Shown piece after piece: positions 35,566 through 46,736 of a stretch of 64,000 bases of DNA. The DNA comes from Sparassis latifolia (Eukaryota > Basidiomycota > Agaricomycetes > Polyporales > Sparassidaceae), in NCBI GenBank assembly GCA_018466975.1, contig CM031561.1, positions 806,001 to 870,000 of the forward strand, in the 5' to 3' direction. Every line of letters starts with the position of its first letter. Position 1 is the stretch's first letter. The notes below the pieces were generated by a model. The model saw only the letters and a list, made by a program, of their open reading frames with translations. It made no database searches and was not told the origin of the DNA. Position numbers and translations under genes: made by a program.

Positions 35566-35775
35566 TGTTGGAGGTGTGCGGATTAGCAATCCGGCATCTA
35601 CGGAAAGGTCCGGGAAAGGTCCGTAGGGTTAGGATTAGTAAGGACAATGTCTCGAGAACAGTCTGGTAGTTTCTAGTCTTTTAGTTTACAGTATATAAGG
35701 AGCTCAACAGGCTTCTATGTAGTTAAGCCAATTTCTATCCTCTTCCACTCGTAGCCCGAGGCGCAGTTGCTTACA
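35566..35775 (+). repeat. 3' LTR, 210 bp
   Basis: Same length and ends as the 5' LTR with a single observed substitution; followed by the target copy AATCA. Confidence 0.95.
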
Positions 35776-35780
35776 AATCA

Positions 35781-38065
35781 ACATAATCTATTCCGAATGC
35801 ACGGAATTCTTGGGACTTATTATAATGGATTCCGAGCTTTATAAGGCATTGTGATACTCTTGTAAGCGGTACCAATGGAGGACTTACAACGGCTGTATAA
35901 ACAGACTTGCTCCTTGCAGGCAGGGCGAGAAATGCAGTAATCATAGTACAATATTACATATGACAGGTGTGATTATCAATACAGAGCCCATGAAGCCCAC
36001 ATGAGCCCATGGAGATAACAACATGACACCGAACAGAGCAGGAGCACAGCACAAAAGCCGAAGAGAGCACGAGAGCTGAACATTACAAGCTGGGACAAGG
36101 AGAGCAAGACAACCACGGGAAAGTGAGCATGGAGTCCGAGAGAATGCAGGAAAGATACGAGTGAGTGAGAGGCGGTGAGAAGGCACCTTTAGCGAGTGAC
36201 AGTGAACCACAACCAGAGAGACAGCGAGAGGGGAGAAATATGAGGTTGGCAGTCCGCACAGAAGGCTGTAAGATGTCACAGGACACGATGCATACATCGA
36301 GGTACTTACTGTCTATAGTGATGTTGGAATGGAGGCGGACAGTAGTATGTGGCACCAAGTTCTCTTGCCAGACCGTTGCGACCATTCCCGGTTGGCAGTT
36401 TGCGTGATCATTCTCGTCGGCCTCGGTTCATGGGATTTGACTATAACACAATAATTCAGTATGGTGGCGCAGGCATGAACACGTACTCATTCCACCACTG
36501 AACAGCAGAATCCGGCTATGTGCGTGCATTCCCCAGTTCGTTGAATAGACCGACAAAGTTCTGGAAAAACTCTGCGGTGCCAAAACTCGCCATCACACTC
36601 CGATGCATCCGAGAGTTCAGCCACAGCGCACGCTCTGGAAATTCGCGGAGGCACTCACAGGCTCACATATCTAGAGTATCATCGCGCGTGCAACGCCAAT
36701 GCGATCGAGCACCTAAATGCGCGGCTTGATGCCACTGTGGAGGAGAGGGTGAAGAGGCGCGATGCATGCAGGCTCAACTGGGCAACAAGGTGGGTGTGCA
36801 TTGCTGTAGACGACGCTTCGGGATGAACGAACGGACGAGGTTGCGTAACGTCACCTTCCCCGAGCAATAGCTATGATGTCATTTCGGAACATCACAAGTA
36901 ACAAGAACTCACCGCCACGAGGAACGGGCTTTGTATCTCCGGTATCTACACAAAGGGCCTGTCTATAATAAAGGAATCCATCAGCTACATTATCATGCAG
37001 ACAATGATATGTACTCATGATATCCCCCACAGTTTCTGGGGATCACACGCCTCCTCGCTGTGTATCGATGGTGCCTAATATATGCGCCCTGTATGGACAC
37101 AAAGCATGAAGTCAAGGCAGTTAAGGGAAGCTGTACATCGGAGATACTTAGCACCTACCATACTCGGATAGGCATGCGAGGAGCAGAAGAGCAAGAGTGC
37201 ATCACTTCGGAAGCAAAGCTCATAGGAAGTCTCCTGGAGAAGGGTCTTTTGGAGAGCAGCAGAAGGACAGGAAAAGTCGGTCGTAGGCGGGAGGGGAGCA
37301 GCGTTGGCGGGAACCAATTCTACGGAGTTCTTGATATCTTGAAGTCATCAGTAAAGCAGGAGGATACAAGGAGAAGGAATGAGGGAGTATTTGATGCCAG
37401 AGGGGGCTCGCCGTCCATTATATATGCCAGGGTTAAGGTATGCAAGGAGAAACAAGCTACTACGTCATCGCTCTTACTTCTAAATCGGGAAGAGTCGCTA
37501 CAGGCTTAGGGCTTTGGATTTTCACCACTAGAGTATGATAGCTGTAGGTAATTAGCTAGGTAGGTAGATTACCGGCATTGAGAAATTTGACGTGGAGCAC
37601 CGGATGCCTCAAGATCCTATCAATGTATTCCCGGCACATCTATACAGTGACGGAATGCAGAACTCGCAGCGAACGTAGAGATTTGAAGGTGGCCCGCAAA
37701 GGAAGCAATACTAATCTCGGAGGGCGCGGTGTGTCCAAACCGTTCAGTAGATCGCTCTCTGGACTTTACGCCGTGCGCGTGCCAACCAGTCGATCAACTG
37801 TTTTTGGGTCTCCCTTCGTAGTTGCTCCTGTGATTTGACAAAAATTCGCTCAACATTACAAGCACTTTGTACTCCTATATCTACCTTACATAGCATTGCA
37901 GCACATTGCGATGCCATTGCGATGAATTGTCTATATTACTGAGCGTTGCAATACATTGGGAAGGATTACAGAGGTTGTAATACAATCCAAATATTCCGAG
38001 GGCTTGCAATGCCGTTCTAATCTCTTACTACGTACAGGCAAGTATTACAATTGTCGGAATCTATT
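35781..38065. other. Non-coding interior of the candidate inverted-repeat element
   Basis: The longest ORF (37060-37509, 149 codons) has no recognisable domain. Repeats of CATTGCGATG and related words occur at 37890-37960. No transposase motif seen. Confidence 0.45.
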
Positions 38066-38592
38066 GTAACAATTGTGCACTTTTGCTGATGATGAAAATG
38101 GAGTGCGGCCACGATTAATCCGTGCGTTTGGTAATTCATTCAGTTATCTGACTCCTGGGCACAATACTCATTCGTAGAATAAGATAAGTTTAGATGCCGC
38201 TGTGCTCAAGAGGTCCATTGCGAGCCTCTGAGTAGCTTCATGTTCTCTGAGCCAAGGATCGATCAGAGGACACTAAGTAGCATGGAAGTTGTGAGATTGA
38301 ATGGACAATGTGGTCCGCCGGACACCCGGATCTTTGTGCAGTCAAACTCCGCAGTTATGGCAGCATAAAGTCTTCAGATAGTCTGCACCACCGCAGGATG
38401 CATTCTGTAGTACTATAAGTGTGGTATAGGTTGTACACATTGTCCAGACGTCAAGCAATTGGTCTGAAGTCACCATCTGAACCTATCGGTTTAGTACTGC
38501 AGAACTAGCCTTAACCAAGGGACAAGATTTTCCCCATGAGACCAGACATGACTTTCTGCAGTGGTTTTGTGACGGTTCGGAATAAGTCAGTG

Positions 38593-38978
38593 AGGACCCC
38601 CCCGCTTAGAGCTCCGATCCCGCCGGGGGCCATTTTCGGGGGTTAGGAGACGGTCATTTTCGGGGGTGTCGCACTCAAGGTCCCGGCCTCCCCGCCGGTT
38701 TCGGGGGAAAATGGGATCGAACATCTGCGGTGAGAAATGGCCGGGTTCAAACCGAATTTTCGCCGGAAAATCCTTCCACGTTGAGGGTCTCCAGGAAACT
38801 TTCTCCCAGGAACCATTTTTCGGGGGTTTCGCACCGAACCTCGGGCCAAAGGGGACAATTTCGGGGATTTCTGCACATAAGTTGTACCGGTTTTTCGACC
38901 ATTTTCGGGGGTCCGAGATCGGAGGTCCGGCCGGGGCCCAATTTCGGGGATTCAGGCATCGGGATTGCGGGGGGTCCT
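38593..38978. mobile_element. G-rich MITE-like element with internal ATTTTCGGGGG repeats
   Basis: Terminal inverted repeats AGGACCCCCCCGC and GCGGGGGGTCCT bound a 386-base non-coding body. AATAAGT occurs at 38581-38587 and again at 38979-38985, a possible 7-8 bp target duplication, though five bases separate the left copy from the repeat. The body holds about seven copies of a word close to ATTTTCGGGGG (for example 38632, 38656, 38816, 38901). Confidence 0.65.
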
Positions 38979-39263
38979 AATAAGTGCCGGTCGCTCACTA
39001 AAGACTGCCCTCTAGCTACCGGGGCATAATTTTCTAAACGACACAGTGAAACTGCAGTGGCCGGGTTGATACGGCCCGATGTTGGAGAGTGGTCCAAGCA
39101 AGACCAAACAACACGTCTGTGGCGAAGCAAACATGATGAGGCACGCCGCAGTACAGTGGACTCTCTTGATGCTCCTTTGACATATCTGTTACATTCCAGC
39201 CCCGTTTATCCCCGGTCATAATTTATCCTCTTCTTCACTGTAAATACATCCCATTTCTTCGTC

Positions 39264-40206
39264 ATGGACAAGTTTGTTACTGTCGTCAAGCCATCAACCG
39301 GTCGTGGCATGGATAACGACAAGCAGAAGCAACGGGCAACATACAAGTATAACCCATACGGCGTAAGCAAAGCAAACGAGAGGAAGTTCGAGCAGTGGAA
39401 AGACAAGAAGAGGACCGAAAAGTTAGATCTAGCGCATCCTTATGCATGGACAATCGATTCACCTTTTTGACAGGATCGTTGCTCCTTTATTGAAGAATGG
39501 TGCTAAGACCTCTGGGTCTGCACTCACAAAACATCTTCTGAACACACTGACGGACCAATCAAATCCTATCACTCACTCTGACATGTACCAACGCTCAGGT
39601 GCGCAGGCAAATTTGATCTCATTGACATGGAATTTGACAATCCATGGCCAATTTTACAGATCATATCACTTCAGCAGCAACAGGCCACCAGCGCTCCGAT
39701 GGTCGAGGACATCAGAAGAATTATTGGGAATTACGCACCAGCAAACTTGCCGAACAGCTCCCCGTACGATCAACCAGCTCCGAAACCAAAGTGTTGCAGA
39801 ATGTCTCCGTGTACATCAATGGATATTTGAACGATACAACGGATATTGAAATGAAAAGAATTGTTACGTTGGCAGGCGGCAATGTCAAGTTAGTAACTTG
39901 TGCTATTCACCCCATCCATCATATGACTTATGGTATTGTGTTAGACATACAGCCGCGGGTGCCACGCATATTCTTACCTCACAGCAACTAAGTGCATGCA
40001 AGACGCATAAGCTACTCACGACTCGTAGCAAGACAAGAATGCACGTCGTCAAGCCGGAATGGGTAATGGATAGCATCAAGGCTGGAATGCGGCTGCCAGA
40101 GAGAGAATATTCGGTTATCGAAGACAAAACAGTCATGAGTTTGACGGAGATGTTAGGAGCTGGTTCAACTTCTCGTTGTAGGTTGACAGCTAGTTCAAGA
40201 TCCTAA
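39264..40206 (+). CDS. Single-BRCT protein, Rev1-like BRCT
   Basis: Small probable nuclear protein. Four exons join cleanly: MDKFVTVVKPSTGRGMDNDK through RTEK; IVAPLLKNGAKTSG through MYQRS; DHITSAATGHQRSDGRGHQK through GGNVK; and HTAAGATHILTSQQ to the stop at 40204-40206. Introns are about 39423-39473, 39599-39658 and 39890-39946. The last two exons form one BRCT domain (VSVYINGYLNDTTDIEMKR, GATHILTSQQL, VVKPEWVMDSIKAGMRLPE) that most resembles the BRCT of DNA polymerase Rev1. No polymerase domain follows: the next gene starts 323 bases later and is EFR3. It is either a stand-alone BRCT adaptor or a remnant of Rev1; the intact frame favours the former. Confidence 0.75.
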
Positions 40207-40529
40207 ATATGTGTGAAGGTGGGGGGATCTTTATCAATAAATCAGCTATCATCCTGTGTGATAGACATATTCTTTGAATGATTTTCGTATAATGAATTCC
40301 AGGATGGTGCGGTGCAATTCCGAGGTGAACTTGAAGACCTTCCAAATTAAGTAAAGTGGAAATGTGGCGCGCGTGATCGCGCAGGACTGTGCATGCCGTC
40401 ATTCTTTCTGCGCAGTGCTCAAGTTGCCACTTGTACTGTATTATCCACCTGTTCAAAGGCCAACTCAACGCGCAATCGCAAGGACACTCTCATTCCTTCA
40501 AGATTATCTGTTCCTGCGATTGCCACCAT

Positions 40530-43500
40530 ATGCATCTCCCGTTCACTCCTAATCACATTCACCTCATTTCAGCGTGCTATCCTCCTTCTGCTGCACTTTT
40601 AGCCGCTGGCCAAGAGTACCTTCCCAATTCCCAAGAGCTGTCACGGTTGACGTATTATGCCTCTAATCGTCCTGGAAAAATAAACAAGCTGAGCAACGAA
40701 CTGGAGAAGAAAGCGAGGGCAGATTGCAGAAAGGCACAAGCTGGAAACACTCGGGCACGAGCGTGAGTTACTCGTCTGTGATGTTCCGCGCTCACATTGA
40801 TGGAGACGTTACTTGATAGGACGTTACTTATCACACTGTACATCTTCAAAGCACTGGCAACGGAATGTCGTCGCGACATATCCTTGCTTACTTCCTCTCT
40901 TATGTCGGCAGTGAAGATAACACTCTGCGCACTATCGTCGGACCTCGAAGTTGCAGCTAGAGCGGCCAATGTGGTATGCCACATATTGTAAAGTGGTGGA
41001 ATAACCTGTACTCAGCCGTCTCAGTTCACTGCTTGGACCACGTTCACCGACGGGCATCTCATTGGAGTAGACAGGGATGTCACGCAAGACTATCTAGCAT
41101 GTCTAGAGAGCTTTTCCGCGATGGGCACGAAAAGGTCGGATGACGCGGAGATCCGGAACAGGCGAGTTTTACGTTGGTGCTTTCCTATGACTTCTGTTGA
41201 CTTGGTCCTAGGACACGGCTTGTGGGCTTAGCTGCACTTACGGCCGCTGTAAATTCAGATGCACTGTTCCATTCAATCACTCAGTTCAAGACCCAAGTGT
41301 CTACGATGATGCCTGCACTGTTGGCACCTCTGCTGGAAGTCGATACTAATCTTTTGGAGTTTGAGTGAGTGGCTTACGAGCTTCGTGGCCACTATCTAAC
41401 TTTCTAGAAGAGCGATAGAAGTTAAGGAACAACCAACCTCTACACTTCTTGACGAGTTTCAGACACTCCCCGCGTTGGAGAGACGCGCCGCATCTATCCA
41501 TCTGCACGTAGATGGTGACAAGGGGCCTTCTTCTGGGGATGTGACGAATACATCGCTACGTGCCCTCTCTTCATTATTGGCCCACTCAAACGGCAGTCAG
41601 GTTTCGACAATTATGACAGCTGCTCTGGAATTTTTAGACGACTCCGGAGGCTGGGGCAAAGTCAACAATTGCCAGTGGTTTGCGGAAAAGGGCGCGGAAT
41701 GGACCCAATACCAGTATCGGTATGCAGTTCCAACACGGCTCGTGGAGTGTCTTATCGAAAGTCAAGATGCGCCACAGGCTACTTCGCGCCACAGCACCTT
41801 ACTGGCTATGATCACCGCTGTTTTCATCTCACCTGTTCCACTGGTTAATCTGTCGACATCCGATATCATCTCAAGCCTTATCACACTGATCTTCCGGAGA
41901 ATTTCCATTGAGCCGCAGGACGGGTTGCTCTCACCACTCGTGGAATGTATAGCCTCGCTGGGGACACATGTTTACTATGCCGATCAGATTCAGGACCTTG
42001 CTGGAGAGCTGATCAGTAGGCTCGTGTTGGTCAACACAAACGGACTTCCGGGAAGGGCCACCTTTGAAAAGGGTCGTGTACAAGCTGTGCGGTGTCTACT
42101 GTCTGGTCTGCTAGGCCTCCTTCATTCTGCAGATATGCATGACGCAGCCGACACGAATGAGACAGATGACAAGAAAGAAATCCGTACGACTAGCACTAGT
42201 CCGAATCCCCCTTCCTCCTCAAACCCTGCTCTCCGTGAGGCGCATGTTCGACCTTCCCGGCGTACAAGAATTTCACCCGAAATATGGCATGACACCCTCG
42301 TTTTACTCTGCGATCATGAATACACCGTACGAGCTGATTACGCCGTTGCGCTCGTCTCATATTTGCGGAACGAGATCCCAAGATTGGGCGAGCAGGCGGA
42401 TTCAGATGGCATCAAACGCCTCCGACCACTCCAGGAAGGTCACTCAGAACTGTCAAACACCATGACCGCTATGATATACGGTGACGCTACCACGAGGTTC
42501 CTGAATGCGCTGCATGCGTATGCGTATGCGTTGATTACCTCATCCGCCATTGGCTTTCACCGTGGTTCTCCTTCGTCATCTCCCGAACGTCACATCGATG
42601 GAAATGCGTCCGCAGCTCGAGACGAGAGTGCTAGCGGGGAATCTCCACGCTCCCGTGACAACATTCGAAACTCGACGAACGTCACAACGAGCTCCCGCAA
42701 AACTTCGATTATTCTTCGTGCGCTGCAGAAGGTACCGACACGTTTGTCGCCAACCTCTCCTCCCGCTTCCACCCTGTCGGACTACGGCAATGTGCTCGCT
42801 ATACTCACTGCAGTCCACGAGAGTCTTCCCTTGCGAGCACTTCTGACTGGTACTCCGATGTTGTTGGCACTCGACAGCGCAAGTCGCATAGACGGTGACA
42901 CCACCGCGCCAAACCTTCCGCTGTTCAAAGCAGTCAAGCAGGTGGTCGACAAAGCATGGGTAACAATTGGCAAGGTGTGGAGTTGTTCGGAGGTGGTAGC
43001 GATGGCTGAACAGGTAGACTAATTGTTTTTCTTTGCACATCACATCACTGATTTTCCGTAAAGCACATGTCCGCCGTCGCAGAACTGTTTCTGCCAAGTC
43101 TCCCGGACATGCAGCCCAGCACTTTTGAACTTCCACGGAAACCTATTCTCTTCACGAGTGAAGCATCAAGTAGTGGAACGTTGACTTGCCTGGACACTCA
43201 AGCGTTGCTAATAGCACTGGCGTCGAACCCCAATGTGCAAGAAGCTACCGGTCTGGATCAACAAAGCTTACTGCGCAGACTCGCTATGCCATGGACCGCT
43301 GAATCTGCTTTCAGAGAGTGTGAGATTTTTACCATTCTTCCGCAAACCAAGTTACCGATGATTTTGCAGCGCTGGAGACTAGACCCAACTACGATGCTCT
43401 TCAAGATGCCCTTTCCCCGTTGATTAAGGTGGCGCCGACGCTTATGCACATCGAGAATCTGTCACTGCAGAGTCTTGCACGCTCGACACGAGGGATGGGT

Positions 43501-43863
43501 GTCACCGATCTGAGGGAGGCGTTGGAGGGCCGCAGCAGCGTCTCAAATCCCAACCTAGTGAACGCAGCACCATCGATATCGACTCTCGACCATACATCGT
43601 CCATGATGCCGGGTGATTCACCTTACAAACTCACACCAACGCGGTCTCGGCCACAACGAAACAAGCTGGCTGGTCCAGAAGTTCGCGACATGTTGAACAA
43701 GCTCGGCATTGGTAACAAGCAAAACGGAACCTCACAGTTGAAGTCGTCCTTCCCTTCCCTACAGAAACCACGACAACTGTGAGTACCGCCTGTGATTAAA
43801 TCTGCGAGGTTGACTCATTTTCCGAACAGCTCACCTGCGTTTAGTCCACCATACAAAACATAG
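40530..43863 (+). CDS. EFR3: Efr3, PI4-kinase plasma-membrane anchor
   Basis: Armadillo/HEAT-like protein that tethers the Stt4/PI4KIIIalpha complex at the plasma membrane. The start MHLPFTPNHIHLISACYPP leads directly into SQELSRLTYYASNRPGKINK, the conserved fungal Efr3 N-terminus, with basic residues used for membrane binding. Later blocks: ARRDISLLTSSLMSAVKITL-type helices and a long helical middle (41475-43022) with a disordered Ser-rich insert near 42580-42760. The C-terminal exons (43067-43423 and on) end in SPAFSPPYKT after a last intron near 43783-43830. Introns also near 40763-40815, 40976-41018, 41160-41210, 41367-41405 and 43016-43065. Convergent with VPS52. Confidence 0.88.
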
Positions 43864-43990
43864 CAGAATATTCACAGTCTACACGTTTGCACCCGGAAGT
43901 TTCAGCTTTAGTACGCTATGTATAAGCAACCATAATCGTACCCTCGCATCCTCGTATTGTCGCTTTGGAGAACATTGCTATGGTATCCCA

Positions 43991-46392
43991 TTATCCTTGT
44001 CGATGTGTAGAAACAATGCGTCGTCGAGCTTCCTCCTCCCTTTCACGCCAATAAGCTATCTCGCCCTGTGCTTTAGGATGGCTTGTTGGACGAGGGCCCC
44101 TCTGACACATCAGAAGTCACATCAGAGACAACCGTGGAATTGGTAAACAGTTACTCACGCTCAGTCCTCGCAGTAACGCGTCATATAGCTTTCCCTGGGC
44201 AGAAGCTTTATCGACGGTGTTACGAATCTTGTCCGTGTGGGTGATGATAAGCTTCGACAATTCTTGCCGCAAGCGGAGAAGACTGGTACAAAAAGTTGGC
44301 ATGTGACGCAAAGCGCAGGCGGCAATTTACACCCACTCACTTCGAGAATATCATAGTCTCTTCGGCGTGTTCCGTCAGCACAATGAACGAATTGAAGAGC
44401 ACGACATAACGTTGACAGATCTGCATGGGATATGGGTATGGGCGGCTGAGAGTGAGTAGATCGAGAATGGATGCTCACAGTGTGCACTCCGGCATCAGTC
44501 GTTGCAACTCCACGACGGAAGTAGCCCGTCGTCACACCCTCAGCCAGTTTCTTGAGCGCATCTATATGTTCCGCCATCGCTTTCTGATATACAGGCCACA
44601 TCTGCAGTCTGATCCCAAAGATGAACGACTCAAGGGGGCTGCAGTCCCGCCTCTGCACCTCCGCAATCACCTCTTCAGTCAGACGGATCATCGTCAGAAG
44701 GGGTATCACGGGAGGAACGGGGTCGAGAACGGTGCGGATGAATGTCTGCTCCGTTCAGACGAATTAGTACATGCGGGAAAACTGACCGGCGTCAGACTTG
44801 CCTGGCAGTATTCTAACACAGGGTCCATGATCTGCTTCCAGATTGCTGCCAAGGACGCCTGTTCCTCCTTCGCAGACATCTGCGGTACATTCATAGCGTT
44901 GTTGATACTGCTGAACCGACGCCTGGAAAGGGCGTTCAAGTCGGATCCTGCGTTTGATCGTAGCTCGTCGAATTCGGCGTTCGTAGGTGACAGAACGGCG
45001 GAGGGAGATCGTACGGAACTACTGGAGTCTTTCTGGTGGACTGACGGGCGCTCTTCTGACACGAAGAACGACGTCACAAACGTGTACTCGGCGGTAGCGT
45101 TGTCCATCAGAACAAGTAAGAGGGATCGCACAATGGCTTCAATTGGTTCTTTCTGCACCACTGGTCAGAATAGGAAGGAACGAAAGTAGTTTCACTCACA
45201 TGTAACTTGTCGTCGGCCATGTACGCGAGAACGACACCTGGGCCATCTATCTCAGCATAAGCAAGTCTCTCGACATCGACTTCGGCGTCCGTTTTAGAGT
45301 CTAATAGAGACTCTCCGACCCCATCGACGATCGTTTCAACTTTCTCAACTGATCTTGTCTAATAAACCACAGGTGAGCTCGTCGGGAAAGCAAACCATAG
45401 AGGGACTACCTTCAACCACCCAAGACTACGGATATATCGACGGAAACCAGTCTCGAAGTAAGTGCGCGAAGCACCGACATAAGCCCGCTGTACTTCGTTC
45501 GCCACACTTGGTGCGTAGTGCTGGAGGAAGCCAAATAGTGGCCTGTATTTAAGGAACACAGAAGTTTGGATGACCTGCATATTCGTTGTCATACTTGTCC
45601 GTACTGGGTGCAGCAGAGCGAGGAAAAAGCCGCGTAGCTTAGTCGCTGCCTGATGGATCTGTGAGGTGGTGCCGTGACTCAACATACCAATAACTTACCA
45701 CGATCCGCAAGCCCTCTGCCACTTCAGCTAGGTCCCTCGCTGCCTTCACCCTTGCCCTAGCTTTCAATGCTTCCAGCTTGTTCTCGAAGTCACCAATAGC
45801 CGATATCCAAGGTTCGCCAACATTGGTGTCCAATATCAGCGTCGCCAGTTGCGGAGAAATACATAGATCCACGAGCAGGCTTGACAGTGGCTTCTCAATT
45901 TTCTACACAGTGCATGTGAGACGAGCATCGCAAACGTAGAGACTTCACAGAGGCATACCCTGCGACTCTTCAGCCTGTTCTCAATGTCTTTACTGCGGTC
46001 CTGAAGGTTAGATATTTGACCGGACACTGCAGACAAGTCCTTCTGAAAAGTAGACAGGAAGGTTTCTAGCGAGTCAAGCAAGTTCACGCTATTCTAGTGA
46101 TGTCATGTCAACTAGGCGCGAACCGGAGGGGAATAGATATACTTGGACTTGGTCATGCAGTTCTACGAATTCTTGAGCACGTCCTCGGTCTTCTGGGCTT
46201 GCACTGAGTGAATATGCTCTTCGTCTAAGCAATTTGCCGTGCAGAGTTACTCACAGGATGGTTGATGATCATGTCCGTGGGTTGGGTGTGAGTTGGAGGG
46301 TATGCAGTGATAAACTGCTGTTGCGTGAATTCATGCCTGGCCATAGGTGACTCGGAAAGGTTCTCAGACGACGACTTACCATCCGACGACAT
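43991..46392 (-). CDS. VPS52: Vps52, GARP complex subunit
   Basis: Subunit of the GARP tethering complex, which receives endosome-derived vesicles at the late Golgi. The start (46392) gives MSSDGKSSSENLSESPMARH. The diagnostic coiled-coil block LDSLETFLSTFQKDLSAVSG and QISNLQDRSKDIENRLKSRR lies at 45960-46085, followed by LVDLCISPQLATLILD, AATKLRGFFLALLHPVRTSM and FLKYRPLFGFLQHYAPSVAN. The C-terminal exons include SPLESFIFGIRLQMWPVYQK and end, after an intron at about 44112-44157, in EREEEARRRIVSTHRQG. At least eight introns. The distance to the EFR3 stop is 127 bases. Confidence 0.92.
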
Positions 46393-46559
46393 TGTAACAG
46401 CTGAGCGCTGAGCAAGTGACAGTCTTGTATGAATTCTCCGTGAGGATTAGGTAAGGATGGGAGTTCGGAACAGGTCATAGACATGCCAAACTTGGTAATT
46501 TCGCGTAATAGCGACGAGGATCTGAATCTCTGAATCTACAAAATCATAGCCCAACTATA

Positions 46560-46734
46560 CAGTACACTATCTCATAATGCATAGCGTCGGTGCCCGGATT
46601 TTGCTATGCATTATGAGGTTTTATGCATTATGGCATTGGATTTTGGCTGTGAAGTGCGGTTTTGTACCGCCCAAGGCCCATGCACTATGAGGTATTATGC
46701 GTTACCATGTTATGCATTATGAGATAGTGTACTG
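46560..46734. mobile_element. 175-bp MITE with TA duplication, Tc1/mariner-pogo type
   Basis: Terminal inverted repeats CAGTACACTATCTCATAATG and its complement at the other end match for over 20 bases. TA flanks both sides (46558-46559 and 46735-46736), as in Tc1/mariner and pogo-like elements. Further copies of ATGCATTATGAG lie inside, so the element is largely made of its own end repeats. It lies 168 bases upstream of the VPS52 ATG. Confidence 0.88.
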
Positions 46735-46736
46735 TA

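Larger units (their letters stand above)
34295..35775 (+). mobile_element. Gag-only (pol-less) copia-type LTR retrotransposon
   Basis: A complete small element of 1,481 bases: 5' LTR, primer-binding site, one Gag ORF, polypurine tract, 3' LTR. It is flanked by a perfect 5-bp target duplication AATCA (34290-34294 and 35776-35780). The internal region has no protease, integrase, reverse transcriptase or RNase H, so replication must depend on enzymes from a relative elsewhere. The two LTRs differ at one visible position, which suggests recent insertion. The structure matches TR-GAG elements described in plants. Confidence 0.9.
34122..38094. mobile_element. Candidate ~4-kb inverted-repeat element hosting nested insertion
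   Basis: CATCATCAGCAAAAGTGCAC at 34122-34141 recurs in inverted orientation at 38075-38094, and the match resumes after two bases with TTGTTAC on each side. Short words such as TTGTAATGGA, TTACAATG and CATTGCGATG cluster inside both ends, like subterminal repeats of hAT-type elements. No convincing target duplication and no transposase were found, so the boundary and class are tentative. Without the gag-only element and one target copy it would be about 2.5 kb. Confidence 0.45.

Noticed and set aside
37060..37509. 149-codon ORF in the transposon island
   Set aside because: No recognisable domain, no splice partners, and it lies inside a repeat element; most likely chance.
39423..39660. In-frame stops suggesting the BRCT gene is a pseudogene
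   Set aside because: Three short GT-AG introns remove them and join conserved sequence in frame.
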